A stretch of DNA of 64,000 nt, from positions 832,083 to 896,082 of the forward strand of contig NZ_DS999574.1 of assembly GCF_000159035.1 (NCBI RefSeq). Direction: 5' to 3'. Below, in pieces: positions 7,937 through 17,157 of this stretch. Origin of the DNA: Actinomyces urogenitalis DSM 15434. Its GTDB lineage: Bacteria; Actinomycetota; Actinomycetes; Actinomycetales; Actinomycetaceae. Numbering within the stretch: the first letter of the stretch is position 1; each line of letters starts with the position of its first letter. The notes below the pieces were generated by a model. The model made no database searches. It was not told the origin of the DNA and was given only the letters and a program-made list of their open reading frames with translations. A program made the translations under genes and the position numbers.

Positions 7937-9913
7937 ATGTCCCCTGTTCTCCATGTCTCGCCTTCTGGCTCCGACGCCGCTGACGGCTCGGCCGAGGCTC
8001 CGTTCCGCACGATCAACCGGGCCGTGGCTGCGGCCTACCCGGGTGACACCGTCCAGATTCACGAGGGTGTCTACCGCGAGTGGGTCAAGCCCACGCGCAC
8101 CGGCCGCAGTGACGACCGCCGGATCACCTTCGAGGCCGCTCCTGGCGAGCACGCCGTCATCAAGGGCTCCGAGCAGGTGACTGACTGGGTGCAGGAGGGC
8201 GGCTCGGACTCCACGGTGTGGAAGGCCGAGGTTCCCAACACCCTGTTCGGCGAGTTCAACCCCTTCGCGATCGAGGTCGAGGGCGACTGGACCGTCTACG
8301 CCTCGCGAACCGCTCCGCGCAAGCACCTGGGCGAGGTCTACCTCAACGGCAAGAGCTTCTACGAGGTCACCAGCCGTGAGGAGGTGGATACCGCCGAACG
8401 CCGCACCGAGGACTACGACCGCTGGACCGGCGTGGCCGAGCCGGTGCGCGAGCCTGACCAGACTCCCTACGTCTGGTTCGCTGAGGTGGCAGATGAGACG
8501 ACGACGATCTGGGCGAACTTCCGGGGCGCGGACCCGCGCAAGGAGCTCGTGGAGATCAACGTGCGCCGCAGCGTCTTCTACCCCACGGTCCACCACGTCA
8601 ACTACATCACCGTGCGTGGCCTGGAGCTGGCCCAGGCGGCCACCCCGTGGGCTCCTCCGACGGCGGACCAGCCGGGTCTGATCGGCCCGAACTGGGCCAA
8701 GGGCTGGGTCATTGAGGACTGCGACATCCACGACGCCAAGTGCTCGGCGGTCTCGCTGGGCAAGGAGAACTCCTCCGGGCACAACTGGGCCACGGAGCGT
8801 CTGGACAAGCCCGGCTACCAGTACCAGCTCGAGGCCGTCTACTCCGCCTTCCACATCGGGTGGTCGAAGGACCTCATCGGCTCGCACGTGGTGCGTCGCA
8901 ACCACATTCACGACTGTGGCCAGAACGCCGTGGTGGGGCACCTGGGGTGCGTGTTCTCCACGATCGAGGACAACCACATCCACCACATCGCGACCAAGCA
9001 CGAGTTCTACGGCTACGAGATCGCGGGTATCAAGCTGCACGCGGCCCTGGACACGGTGATCCGGCACAACCTCATTGAGGAGTGCACGCTGGGTATCTGG
9101 CTGGACTGGGAGGCGCAGGGCACGCGCGTGACCCGCAACGTCTTCAAGGACAACGCCCGCGACCTGTTCATCGAGGTCAGCCACGGCCCCTACGTGGTGG
9201 ACCACAACGTCTTCTCCTCGGACGTGTCCCTGGAGGGACACTCCCAGGGTGGCGCCTACGTTAACAACCTCGTGCTCGGTGTGGTTGCCAACCAGCCGAT
9301 CATCGAGCGCCCGACGCCCTACCACCTGCCGCACTCCACCCAGCCGGCCGGTTACGCCGCCATCCGTGGTGGGGATGACCGCTACATCGGCAACCTGTTC
9401 CTCGCCACGGTGGGGGAGGAGTCCTTCGTCAACCCGCCCTCGCACCGCAAGATCTCTAACGGCACCGCGCTGTTCGACGGCCACCCGGCCGGAGTCGAGG
9501 CCTACCTGGAGCTCGTCAACGACCCCTCCAAGGGTGACCACGAGCGTTTCGAGGGAGCGCCCCTGCCGGTCTTCATCCGGGACAACGCCTACGGCAACGA
9601 CGCTCCTGCCTACGAGTCCGAGGAGCGCCCGGTTCACATCGGTCAGGCCAGCGCTCACCTGGAGACCGAGGGCGAGGCGGTCTACCTCGTTGCCGAGCTG
9701 CCTGAGGCCATCGCCTCCACCTCGGTCAAGACTGTTACGGGCAGTGAGCTGGGGCGGGCCTGGTACCCGGACCAGACCTTTGAGAACCCGGATGGTAGCG
9801 CGTTGTTTGCGGACGTGGACCTGGTGGGTGAGGTCAAGGACCACGAGTCCTCCTACCCGGCTGGTCCGCTCGTCTCGCTGAAGGCCGGTGCGAGCCGCGT
9901 GCGGGTGTGGTGA
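7937..9913 (+). CDS. GH120 beta-xylosidase (right-handed parallel beta-helix)
   Basis: A 658-residue protein without a signal peptide, so cytoplasmic. It matches the GH120 family, xylo-oligosaccharide beta-xylosidases such as XylC of Thermoanaerobacterium saccharolyticum, over its whole length. Shared blocks include QAATPWAPPTADQPGLIGPN, DCGQNAVVGHLG and EIAGIKLHAALD. The family's nucleophile and acid/base correspond to D390 (in LDWEAQGTR) and E413 (in IEVSHGP), 23 residues apart as in XylC from memory. ATG 7937 has GAAAGAG upstream and matches the family start (MSPVLHVSPSGSD); the upstream open stretch lies in the hairpin region and is not used. It should release xylose from short xylo-oligosaccharides brought in by the preceding transporter. 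Confidence 0.9.
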   Translation: MSPVLHVSPSGSDAADGSAEAPFRTINRAVAAAYPGDTVQIHEGVYREWVKPTRTGRSDDRRITFEAAPGEHAVIKGSEQVTDWVQEGGSDSTVWKAEVPNTLFGEFNPFAIEVEGDWTVYASRTAPRKHLGEVYLNGKSFYEVTSREEVDTAERRTEDYDRWTGVAEPVREPDQTPYVWFAEVADETTTIWANFRGADPRKELVEINVRRSVFYPTVHHVNYITVRGLELAQAATPWAPPTADQPGLIGPNWAKGWVIEDCDIHDAKCSAVSLGKENSSGHNWATERLDKPGYQYQLEAVYSAFHIGWSKDLIGSHVVRRNHIHDCGQNAVVGHLGCVFSTIEDNHIHHIATKHEFYGYEIAGIKLHAALDTVIRHNLIEECTLGIWLDWEAQGTRVTRNVFKDNARDLFIEVSHGPYVVDHNVFSSDVSLEGHSQGGAYVNNLVLGVVANQPIIERPTPYHLPHSTQPAGYAAIRGGDDRYIGNLFLATVGEESFVNPPSHRKISNGTALFDGHPAGVEAYLELVNDPSKGDHERFEGAPLPVFIRDNAYGNDAPAYESEERPVHIGQASAHLETEGEAVYLVAELPEAIASTSVKTVTGSELGRAWYPDQTFENPDGSALFADVDLVGEVKDHESSYPAGPLVSLKAGASRVRVW

Positions 9914-9939
9914 TCGCACCGACCCCCAACGCCACGTCT

Positions 9940-10009
9940 GCTACCCCTTGAGGTCTTCGCTGCCCCACTAGCGCGCGCTATGGGGCAGCGAAAGACCTCA
10001 AGGGGTAGC
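9940..10009. terminator. 70-nt near-perfect palindrome between convergent genes
   Basis: The left arm starts GCTACCCCTTGAGGTC at 9940. The right arm ends with GACCTCAAGGGGTAGC at 10009. The arms match over about 28 bp with one bulged A on the right, and the centre TAGCGCGCGCTA is itself a perfect palindrome. It lies 26 nt after the GH120 stop and 5 nt before the 3' end of the esterase gene. There is no U-tract. Its position implies bidirectional termination, but it is far longer than a usual terminator. Confidence 0.7.
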
Positions 10010-10014
10010 GAGCG

Positions 10015-11043
10015 TCAGGAAGGGGTAGCGGCGAGCAGGTCTGCGAGCCAGGCCGCCTGCTCGCGCCACTGGTAGGCCTCGCCGCCCTCGTGACCGTTGT
10101 ACGGGTAGACCCGGATCTCGGCCACGGGACGGGGCGAGGTGACCGTGCCAGGCGCGGCGACGGCGTCGGCGAGCTCGCCCCACTTGTTGCGGGCGGCAAA
10201 GACGGTTGACGGCGGGCAGGTGGTGTCCATGAGGCCGGTGGAGAACAGAGCGGGGGCCTGTGCCCGGCGCGCCAGTGCGGCACCGTCGAAGTAGGACAGG
10301 GTTCGCATGACCTGCTCGGCCTCGTCGCGGTGAGTGTGCAGGAGGCGCACGACCTCCGGGTAGGGGCCGGCGTCGGTCAGGCCGACCGCTCGCTGCAGGT
10401 GACACATGAAGGGGACGTCAGGCATGGCGGCGATGACACGGTGGTTGAGCGCCGCAGCTGCGATCGTCATGCCGCCGCCCTGGGAGACGCCGGTGACGGT
10501 GATCCTGCTGGCGTCGACCTGGGGGAGCGTCGCGGCTGCCTCGACGGCGTGGTGCGCGTCAGTGAACAGGCGGTGCCACAGGTAGCCCTCGGGGTCCTGG
10601 ATGCCTCGGGTGACGAAGCCGGGGACCATGGGGCCGTTGCCATGGGGGTCGGGCGTCTGGCCGCCTGAGCCCCAGTGGCCTCCCTCGCCGCGCGTGTCCA
10701 TGACCAGGTGGGCGTAGCCGGCGCTCGCCCAGCGCAGGTGCTCAAAGGAGAAGCCCCGGCCGCCGCCCATGCCGAGGAACTCGACGACGGCGGGCAAGGG
10801 ACCCTGGGTATCGGCAGGCGTAATGAGCCAGGCCTTGATCGGATCATTTGCGTAGCCGCCAAAGGTGACGTCGTGGATGACGACGGTGCACAGCGCCGAG
10901 TCGACCGGCACCGCCGTCACGCTGGCGGGGTCGAACGCGTTGTCTGCCAGGGTGGTGGCCCAGAAGTCGTCAAGGTCTGTCGGCTCTGAGATGGCGGGGG
11001 AGTAGGACTCCAGCTCCTGCAGTGGCAGGTCAAAGAAGGCCAT
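10015..11043 (-). CDS. axe1: Acetyl xylan esterase / cephalosporin-C deacetylase (CE7)
   Basis: A 342-residue cytoplasmic alpha/beta hydrolase of carbohydrate esterase family 7. The start ATG 11043 gives MAFFDLPLQELESY, as in the Thermotoga maritima CE7 enzyme; a GTG 22 codons upstream is less likely. Catalytic Ser187 is in GVSQGGG, Asp273 in GLMDTTCPPS and His318 in NGHEGGE; the RGEGGHWGS block holds the oxyanion region. These enzymes remove acetyl groups from short acetylated xylo-oligosaccharides, which would complement the GH120 xylosidase it converges on. It is divergent from araA and may share its control region. Confidence 0.93.
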   Translation of the reverse strand: MAFFDLPLQELESYSPAISEPTDLDDFWATTLADNAFDPASVTAVPVDSALCTVVIHDVTFGGYANDPIKAWLITPADTQGPLPAVVEFLGMGGGRGFSFEHLRWASAGYAHLVMDTRGEGGHWGSGGQTPDPHGNGPMVPGFVTRGIQDPEGYLWHRLFTDAHHAVEAAATLPQVDASRITVTGVSQGGGMTIAAAALNHRVIAAMPDVPFMCHLQRAVGLTDAGPYPEVVRLLHTHRDEAEQVMRTLSYFDGAALARRAQAPALFSTGLMDTTCPPSTVFAARNKWGELADAVAAPGTVTSPRPVAEIRVYPYNGHEGGEAYQWREQAAWLADLLAATPS

Positions 11044-11180
11044 GGTGGAAGGGTTCCAATCGGGGTGGATCCAGTCCGGCTTGGCAGGGGTCGCCGAACG
11101 GAGCGGCACGGGACGTCAGTGTCGCCGGCAGGAGCCTACGGCCGTCGGGGTAGGGAGGCCTCGAAGGCGCGAAGGAGAAC

Positions 11181-11209
11181 TTGACCGAGCGAAAGTGAAC
11201 GTTCACAAT
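11181..11209 (+). promoter_or_regulatory. araA promoter overlapped by a LacI-type operator
   Basis: TTGACC (11181-11186), a 17-nt spacer and CACAAT (11204-11209) form a reasonable sigma-70-type promoter. The perfect 12-bp palindrome GTGAACGTTCAC (11195-11206) fills the spacer end and overlaps the -10, an ideal place for repression. The other parts of the divergent spacer 11044-11345 hold only the AGGAG ribosome binding site of araA and no other clear signal. Confidence 0.6.
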
Positions 11210-11345
11210 TGGAGTGTCCGGCATCGGTCGGACCCGCCGCAGCGCTTTGCGGAGCCCAGCGATGTGCCCGCCTCGCCTCTGCGACGCAACGCCTTCCCGG
11301 CGCGAGCCGGACCACACCACGATCAGTCACCAGGAGCGAGACGCG

Positions 11346-12863
11346 ATGGCTACAGCACTGCCCAACCCCTTTGACGGCAAGGAGATCTGGTTCCTGACCG
11401 GTTCTCAGGACCTGTACGGCGAGGCGACCCTCGCCCAGGTCGCCGACCAGTCCCAGCAGGTGGCCCGATGGCTCGACGAGGCCGAGTCGATTCCGGTCAA
11501 GATCGTGTGGAAGCCGGTCCTGAAGGACCGCGACTCCATCCGCACGGCCATGCTGGAGGCCAACGCGGACGAGTCCTGCATCGGCATCATCGCCTGGATG
11601 CACACCTTCTCGCCCGCCAAGATGTGGATCCTCGGTATCGACGCCCTGGCCAAGCCGCTCCTGCAGCTGCACACCCAGTACTCCGCCGCCATGCCGTGGG
11701 ACACCATCGACATGGACTACATGAACCTCAACCAGGCCGCCCACGGAGACCGCGAGTTCGGCTACATCCTCTCGCGCCTGGGTCAGCCGAGGAAGGTCGT
11801 CGTCGGCCACGCCACCCAGCCCGCCACCCAGGCCAAGATCGGCACCTGGGTCCGCGCGGCCGCCGGCTGGGACGCCCTGCACCACACCCGCCTGGTGCGT
11901 TTCGGGGACAACATGCGCAACGTCGCCGTCACCGAGGGTGACAAGACCGAGGCGGAGCTGCGCCTGGGCGTCTCGGTCAACACCTGGGGCGTCAATGATC
12001 TGGTCGCCGTCGTCGACGCCGTCAGCGAGGCCGAGGTTGACGAGCTGATCGCCGAGTACCAGGAGGCCTACGAGATCGTCCCCGAGCTCCTGCCCGGCGG
12101 CGAGCGTCACGAGTCCCTGCGCTACGGTGCCTGTATCGAGGCTGGCATGCGTCGCTTCCTCCAGGAGCACGGCGCGGCCGCCTTCACCACGAACTTCGAG
12201 GACCTCGGCGGTCTGCGCCAGCTGCCGGGCCTGGCCGTCCAGCGCCTCATGGCTGCCGGCTACGGCTTCGGAGCGGAGGGTGACTGGAAGACAGCCATCC
12301 TCGTGCGCGCGGCCAAGGTCATGGGTTACGGCCTGCCCGGTGGCGCCTCCCTCATGGAGGACTACTGCTACGAGATGCGTGAGGGCAAGGAGAAGATCCT
12401 GGGCGCTCACATGCTCGAGGTCTGCCCGTCGCTGACCGAGTCCAAGCCCCGCCTTGAGATCCACCCGCTGGGCATCGGCGACCGTGAGGACCCGGTGCGC
12501 CTGGTCTTCGACGCCGACCGCGGTCCGGGCATCGTCGTCGCCATGTCTGACATGCGCGAGCGTTTCCGCCTGACTGCCAACGTCGTGGAGGTCGTCGGCC
12601 CCGACGAGCCGCTGCCCAAGCTTCCCGTGGCGCGCGCTGTGTGGGAGCCGGCTCCTGACTTCCACACCTCCACCGAGTGCTGGATGATGTCCGGTGCGGC
12701 TCACCACACGGTCATGTCCACCGCCACCACGCTGGAGACCTGGCAGGACCTGGCCGAGATCGCGCAGATGGAGCTGGCCGTCATTGATGAGTCGACGACG
12801 ACGCGCAGCTTCACCCAGAACCTGCGCCTCAACCAGGTCTACTACCGCCTGAACCAGGCCTGA
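11346..12863 (+). CDS. araA: L-arabinose isomerase
   Basis: A 505-residue cytoplasmic enzyme converting L-arabinose to L-ribulose; usual length is about 500. The N-terminus [21 protein letters not shown] is diagnostic. The Mn-binding and catalytic residues of the family appear at E311 (GAEGDWKTA), E338 (SLMEDY), H355 ([11 protein letters not shown]) and H453/H454 (GAAHHTV); the E311-E338 spacing equals that of the E. coli enzyme. ATG 11346 follows CCAGGAGCGAGACGCG; the open frame upstream runs through the promoter and is not used. araB and araD are not nearby. It probably forms a single-gene unit under the operator at 11195, ending at the palindrome that follows. Confidence 0.98.
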   Translation: MATALPNPFDGKEIWFLTGSQDLYGEATLAQVADQSQQVARWLDEAESIPVKIVWKPVLKDRDSIRTAMLEANADESCIGIIAWMHTFSPAKMWILGIDALAKPLLQLHTQYSAAMPWDTIDMDYMNLNQAAHGDREFGYILSRLGQPRKVVVGHATQPATQAKIGTWVRAAAGWDALHHTRLVRFGDNMRNVAVTEGDKTEAELRLGVSVNTWGVNDLVAVVDAVSEAEVDELIAEYQEAYEIVPELLPGGERHESLRYGACIEAGMRRFLQEHGAAAFTTNFEDLGGLRQLPGLAVQRLMAAGYGFGAEGDWKTAILVRAAKVMGYGLPGGASLMEDYCYEMREGKEKILGAHMLEVCPSLTESKPRLEIHPLGIGDREDPVRLVFDADRGPGIVVAMSDMRERFRLTANVVEVVGPDEPLPKLPVARAVWEPAPDFHTSTECWMMSGAAHHTVMSTATTLETWQDLAEIAQMELAVIDESTTTRSFTQNLRLNQVYYRLNQA

Positions 12864-12884
12864 GCCGAGCGCGCTCCTCCCCGC

Positions 12885-12952
12885 GACCGCAAAAGCCACG
12901 ACCGACCACCGTACTGACGCAAGTGCGGTGGTCGGTCGTGGCTTTCGCGGTC
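12885..12952. terminator. Long palindrome between convergent araA and GH2 gene
   Basis: The 27-nt left arm begins GACCGCAAAAGCCACGACC at 12885. The right arm (12926-12952) is its reverse complement with one mismatch; the loop is 14 nt. It contains the module ACCGACCACCG, which recurs in the 40.7-kb spacer. It lies between the araA stop and the end of the opposing GH2 gene and is presumably a bidirectional terminator. Confidence 0.7.
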
Positions 12953-12985
12953 AGTCCATGGCGGCGACTGGGCTAGCCGACTGCG

Positions 12986-14815
12986 CTACTCGGTCGGGTG
13001 CGTGCCCACCACGATGTCTCGGATCCGCTCGGCTGGGATCTTCGGGCGTCGCTGGGCGTCTGCCAGGCCGTTGGCCTCCTGCATCGTGTCCGTGATCTGG
13101 GTGTAGCAGAAGCCGCAGAGCACCGGCGAGGCGTGCAGCGCCTCGAAGACCTCAGCCAGCCGCGCCTCAAAGTCCTCGGGGTCGGAGGCCGTTGTGTAGC
13201 CCCAGGAGGTAGCGCCGTCGTCCGTGACGTAGCGGATGCCGCCGAACTCGCTGACCATGACCGGCGCCTGCTCGGGCGCTGCGTGCCCCGAGGCCATCGT
13301 CTTGCGGCCGGAGGGGCCGAAGCCGTCGAGGACCTGGTCCAGGGCCTCGGCGCTGGCGTAGCGCTCGCGCACGGACACGTTGTTCGGGTCGTAGTCGTGG
13401 ATCGTGATGATGTCCGAGCTCGTGTGCTCCCACCCGTCGTTGGAGATCACCGGGCGCGAGGGGTCCAGTGCGCGGGTGAGGTCACTGATCGCGCGAGAGA
13501 AGGCCTGCTGGTCCGCCCGGTTGCCGATGTGCTGGACGCCCCAGGACTCGTTGATCGGCACCCAGGTGACGATGCACGGGTGGGCCCGGTCGCGGCGCAC
13601 CGCCGCGCTCCACTCGGCCACCAGACGCGGCAAGGACTGGATCGTGAACTCGTACGGCGCGGCGATCTCTCCCCAGATGAGCAGCCCCAGGCGGTCGGCC
13701 CAGTACAGGAAGCGAGGGTCCTCCACCTTCTGGTGGATACGGGCGGCGTTAAAGCCCAGCTCCTTGATCAGCGCCACCTCGTCCCGCAGCGCCTGGTCGC
13801 TGGGGGCAGCCAGGTGGGAGTCCGGCCAGAAACCCTGCTCCAGGACGCTGCGCACGTAGTAGGGACGGTCGTTGAGCAGGAAGCGGTCCTTCTCCACCCC
13901 CACACTGCGCAGGCCCAGGTAGCTCTCGATACGGTCGGCACTGGCCGGGCCTGCCGGCTCCAGCGTGACGATCGCGTCGATCAGCCTGGGGTGCTCGGGC
14001 GACCACAGCAGCTCCTCGTAGTGCTGGCCGTGGACCATCTCGCGCAGATCCACCGTGAGCCGGGCGGTGCTTGTAGCGGGAAGCCGGGTGCTGGCAGCCG
14101 CGAGCGGGCGTCCGTCCAGGCTCAGCTCGGCACGCAGAGTCGTGCCTGCTGGCGCCATGGCGCTCAGCGAGACCTCCAAGGTGACTGCGTCGCAGGCCCT
14201 CGATGGCGTCCAGGCGATCTCAGTGAGGTGAAGGGCGGGTACGGCCTCCAGCCAAACGGTCTGCCAGATACCGGTGGTGCGTGAGTACCAGATGCCGTGA
14301 GGCTCCTCCTGCCACTCCTGCTTGCCGCGCGGCTGGCCCACGTCCAGCGGCTCGTCCTCAGCGCGCACGACGACCAGCGCCTCACCCTGGGCGGGCAGGG
14401 CGTGCGTGACGTCGAGGGTGAAGGGGACGTGCCCGCCCTCATGGTCGCCCACGTGCTGACCCTGGACCCACACGCTGGCGCGGTAGTCTACGGCGCCGAA
14501 GTGCAGGAGCACACGCCCGGCCTCCCCCGCCTGCTCCCTCAGGCCAGCCAGCTCATGCGCCCCCAGGGTGCGCGAGTACCACACCACCGGGTGGTAAGAC
14601 GTGTCCCCGATGCCGGACAGGGCACTCTCGGGAGGGAAGGGGACCGTGATCGTGCGGTCCGTGACCCCGGTGGCAGGAAAGCCCTGGCGCACCCCGGTGC
14701 GGGCGTCGTCGTAGGCGAAACCCCAGGGGCCGTTGAGGGAGAGCCACGAGGTACGGCGCAGCTGGGGGAAGGGGTGGCCCAGCGTGGGGTCCTCGTGAAG
14801 GGTGGTGGCAGTCAT
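12986..14815 (-). CDS. Glycoside hydrolase family 2 protein (beta-galactosidase/glucuronidase-like)
   Basis: A 609-residue GH2 protein with no signal peptide. Order: sugar-binding jelly-roll domain (SLNGPWGFAYDD near residue 30, WYSRT), immunoglobulin-like domain, and TIM-barrel from about residue 280. The acid/base is E423 (INESWG) and the nucleophile E523 (VSEFGG), about 100 residues apart as expected. It lacks the C-terminal domains of LacZ (compare the 1021-residue enzyme at 29883). ATG 14815 has GAGAGGA upstream; the frame stays open further into the LacI gene but only this start fits. It lies 31 nt after the LacI gene at 14847, so is likely its co-transcribed target. The substrate cannot be read. 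Confidence 0.92.
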   Translation of the reverse strand: MTATTLHEDPTLGHPFPQLRRTSWLSLNGPWGFAYDDARTGVRQGFPATGVTDRTITVPFPPESALSGIGDTSYHPVVWYSRTLGAHELAGLREQAGEAGRVLLHFGAVDYRASVWVQGQHVGDHEGGHVPFTLDVTHALPAQGEALVVVRAEDEPLDVGQPRGKQEWQEEPHGIWYSRTTGIWQTVWLEAVPALHLTEIAWTPSRACDAVTLEVSLSAMAPAGTTLRAELSLDGRPLAAASTRLPATSTARLTVDLREMVHGQHYEELLWSPEHPRLIDAIVTLEPAGPASADRIESYLGLRSVGVEKDRFLLNDRPYYVRSVLEQGFWPDSHLAAPSDQALRDEVALIKELGFNAARIHQKVEDPRFLYWADRLGLLIWGEIAAPYEFTIQSLPRLVAEWSAAVRRDRAHPCIVTWVPINESWGVQHIGNRADQQAFSRAISDLTRALDPSRPVISNDGWEHTSSDIITIHDYDPNNVSVRERYASAEALDQVLDGFGPSGRKTMASGHAAPEQAPVMVSEFGGIRYVTDDGATSWGYTTASDPEDFEARLAEVFEALHASPVLCGFCYTQITDTMQEANGLADAQRRPKIPAERIRDIVVGTHPTE

Positions 14816-14846
14816 GAGTGTCCTCTCGGAGTAACGGAACAGGGCC

Positions 14847-15908
14847 TCAGCCTCGAGGCTCTGCGGCTGGATAGGACCCCGGCAACGAGCTGCGGTCCTC
14901 GCGGTCGGGAAGGCTGGAGAGCGAGGAGACCGCGGAGGACTCGCGGATCGCGAGGAGCGGTGCAACCTCAACAGTTTCAGGCTGGATTGAAGGACTCTTG
15001 AGCATCTCGGTGACGACTCTGACGAGCTCACCGGCCAGGGCTTGGGCCCCGCAGGACACGCTCGTGATCCCAGGGGAGGCGAAGGCGGCGGTCTCAGTGT
15101 CGCCCCGCCCAATGACGACGACGTCCTCGGGCAGACGAGCCCCTCGCCGCTGCAGCGTGGCTGCGGCTCCGGAGGCGACGGCGTCGTTGTGGCAGACGAT
15201 CGCCTCCACGCGCGGCCCTTGATGAAGCAGCCTCGTGACAGCCTCAACGCCCCCGCGCACGCTATCGGGCTCGGTCAGACGAATCACGGCCTCCGGGGGG
15301 ACGTCGATCCCTGCCGCACGCAGGCCCCGGGCGCAGGTCTCGGTCCATCGGTCGGCTGGCTCGCTGACGCCCAGCACCGCCGCGCGGGTGCATCCAAGCT
15401 GCTGGAGGTGCCCGGCGACCATCACGGTCTGGGCTGCCACTGGGCAGCTGATGCGGGACAGGTGGGCCGGCCCGTCCTCGGCCACGAGGACGACTCCCTC
15501 AGCCTGCTCGGCCTGCGTGGCCGGGTCGATGGCGCGAGGCAGCAGGATGAGTGCGTCGCACTGACGCCGCCACGATCCCGCTAGCAGTGCTAGCTCCCGC
15601 TCCCGCTCCCCACCGGTCAGCTCCAGGACGACCCTCATATCGCCAGCCGTGCGCATGAGCTGGGAGGCGAGGTCCGCGAAGATCGGCTGCTGCAAGGTGG
15701 GAATGGCCAGGGCGACGGCGCCGTGACGGCCCGAGCGCAGAGCGGCCGCGCCGGAGTTGACCCGGTAGCCCAGCCGCGTGGCGGTCTCGAGCACGCGTTG
15801 GCGGGTGCTCTGTGAAGCGCCACCGGCACCGCGCAGCACGTTGGAGACCGTCTTGGTGGAGACTCCGGCGGCCTGCGCGACCTCGTGCATCGTTACGCGT
15901 GTGCCCAT
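14847..15908 (-). CDS. LacI-family transcriptional regulator, second of an overlapping pair
   Basis: A 353-residue LacI protein: HTH at about residues 6-27 (MHEVAQAAGVSTKTVSNVL), then a ligand-binding domain with LAIPTLQQPIFADLASQL. The start (ATG 15908, with GGAGGTCGAGG upstream) lies inside the 3' end of the preceding LacI gene, overlapping by 16 nt, so the two are translationally coupled. The C-terminus is Ser/Pro-rich and runs past the usual family end. The FDD-type signature is replaced by VVIGRGDTETAAFASP, a divergent effector-domain variant. It probably regulates the GH2 gene behind it and/or the divergent GH51 gene. Confidence 0.9.
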   Translation of the reverse strand: MGTRVTMHEVAQAAGVSTKTVSNVLRGAGGASQSTRQRVLETATRLGYRVNSGAAALRSGRHGAVALAIPTLQQPIFADLASQLMRTAGDMRVVLELTGGERERELALLAGSWRRQCDALILLPRAIDPATQAEQAEGVVLVAEDGPAHLSRISCPVAAQTVMVAGHLQQLGCTRAAVLGVSEPADRWTETCARGLRAAGIDVPPEAVIRLTEPDSVRGGVEAVTRLLHQGPRVEAIVCHNDAVASGAAATLQRRGARLPEDVVVIGRGDTETAAFASPGITSVSCGAQALAGELVRVVTEMLKSPSIQPETVEVAPLLAIRESSAVSSLSSLPDREDRSSLPGSYPAAEPRG

Positions 15909-16918
15909 AGGCCTCGACCTCCAATCGTGGAGTCGCGGGGCAGGAGCGTGACGTCCTCCACCATGGTGCGTGGGGGAAGCGCGGGATCGGCGAGGCGCTG
16001 GAGCAGAAGGTCGACGGCGTCGTCGGCATAGGAGCTCAGGCGCGGGGACACGGTGGTCAAGGAGGGGACGGAGAAGCGGGAGATCTCCAGGTTGTCGAAG
16101 CCAGTCACGGCGACCTCGTCCGGGACATGGACGCCCTGACGGTTGAGCTCGTGCAAGGCTCCGAGCGCCAGGCCGTCGTTGAACGCCAGGACAGCGTCGA
16201 AGCGGCGTCCCTGGTCAAGGAGATAGCGCACCGCTGCCGCTCCCTCGGGACGGCGCCACTCGTCTGAGGCGACGAGGAGACTCGGGTCAGGCTCCAGGCC
16301 CAGCTCGGCGGCTGCGCGGCGAAAGGCTTCGGAGCGTGCGCGGGCGGCACCGTGGCTGGGCGTGCCGGCCTCGGGCATACCGATCACGGCGATGCGCTCG
16401 CGGCCGAGTGCCAGCAGGTGGGCCAGGGCCAGTCGTACTCCGAGGTCGTTGCCCATGGTGACGCGGTCGACGTCGTCATGCTTGTTCTCTCCCAGGATGA
16501 CGATCGGGCGCCGTCTAGCCTCAGTGCTCAGACGCTGTGGTCCCAGACCCTGCCAGTAGAGGATGACGCCGTCGAGCTCCACGTGGCGGTTGAGGAAGTC
16601 CTCCTCGGCCTCACCATGCTGTCCGGTCACGCCGAGGACCACGGACAGGTGGTGGCGGGCGGCGGTGGTGGCGATGCGGTCGGCGAGCTCAGCGAAGAAG
16701 GGCTGGCCCAGTTCCGGGACCGCCAGGCCGATCACCCCCGAGCGCCCGGTGCGGAGGTAGGTGGCGGCACGATCGGGGGAGTAGTCCAGGCGGGCCACCG
16801 CCTCCAGGACCTTGCGGCGAGTGGATTCGGAGACTCCAGGTTCATCGTTGACCACGCGCGAGACGGTCTTCGCTGACACGCCAGCGAGGGCGGCAACGTC
16901 GAGAATCTTGGAGGTCAT
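15893..16918 (-). CDS. LacI-family transcriptional regulator, first of an overlapping pair
   Basis: A 341-residue LacI repressor with HTH at about residues 4-25 (ILDVAALAGVSAKTVSRVV) and the signature VAVTGFDNLEISRFS. ATG 16918 puts the HTH at the very N-terminus as in the family. It has no good Shine-Dalgarno, so it may be leaderless or start upstream, where the frame stays open to 17059. It is divergent from the GH51 arabinofuranosidase at 17158 and heads a three-gene unit (LacI, LacI, GH2). Probable role: control of the divergent arabinofuranosidase/transporter genes. Confidence 0.9.
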   Translation of the reverse strand: MTSKILDVAALAGVSAKTVSRVVNDEPGVSESTRRKVLEAVARLDYSPDRAATYLRTGRSGVIGLAVPELGQPFFAELADRIATTAARHHLSVVLGVTGQHGEAEEDFLNRHVELDGVILYWQGLGPQRLSTEARRRPIVILGENKHDDVDRVTMGNDLGVRLALAHLLALGRERIAVIGMPEAGTPSHGAARARSEAFRRAAAELGLEPDPSLLVASDEWRRPEGAAAVRYLLDQGRRFDAVLAFNDGLALGALHELNRQGVHVPDEVAVTGFDNLEISRFSVPSLTTVSPRLSSYADDAVDLLLQRLADPALPPRTMVEDVTLLPRDSTIGGRGLWAHA

Positions 16919-16955
16919 GGCAGCAGTGTACTCACATGCATCGTGAATTGTGGGC

Positions 16956-17025
16956 GATGACATGTTCAACGATGTCATATGGGGTACATCCAGTGATTCG
17001 CTGATATTCCTTTCGAAATATCGAA
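16956..17025. promoter_or_regulatory. Palindrome cluster in the divergent LacI/GH51 spacer
   Basis: Three symmetric elements lie close together: ATGACAT (16957-16963) ... ATGTCAT (16972-16978); GATATT (17003) ... AATATC (ending 17022); and TTCGA-AATA-TCGAA (17012-17025). The stretch is AT-rich against its surroundings. A TTGACA hexamer lies further down at about 17053. These are candidate operators for the two divergent LacI proteins; which protein binds which is unknown. Confidence 0.4.
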
Positions 17026-17157
17026 CTTTGGGGTCTCGTCTGGGCAAATCTGTTGACAACGATGAAGTGTTGCGAGAACCTTGCCCTGCCGCCAGGTGCA
17101 GGAGTCGTTCGCGCGCCGCTGGCGAGCTTGACGAACCCGGAGCTGAAGGAGGCCCTG

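Noticed and set aside
7889..9919. 676-codon frame antisense to the GH120 gene
   Set aside because: The + strand frame matches a known family with its catalytic pair; the antisense translation has no recognisable features.
9940..10009. Insertion sequence terminal inverted repeats
   Set aside because: The arms directly abut a 12-bp centre, with no room for a transposase and no target duplication seen; a miniature element remains possible but is not shown.
12986..14815. Second LacZ-type beta-galactosidase
   Set aside because: It is GH2 with both catalytic glutamates but lacks the C-terminal domains of LacZ and is only 609 residues, so only the family-level call is supported.
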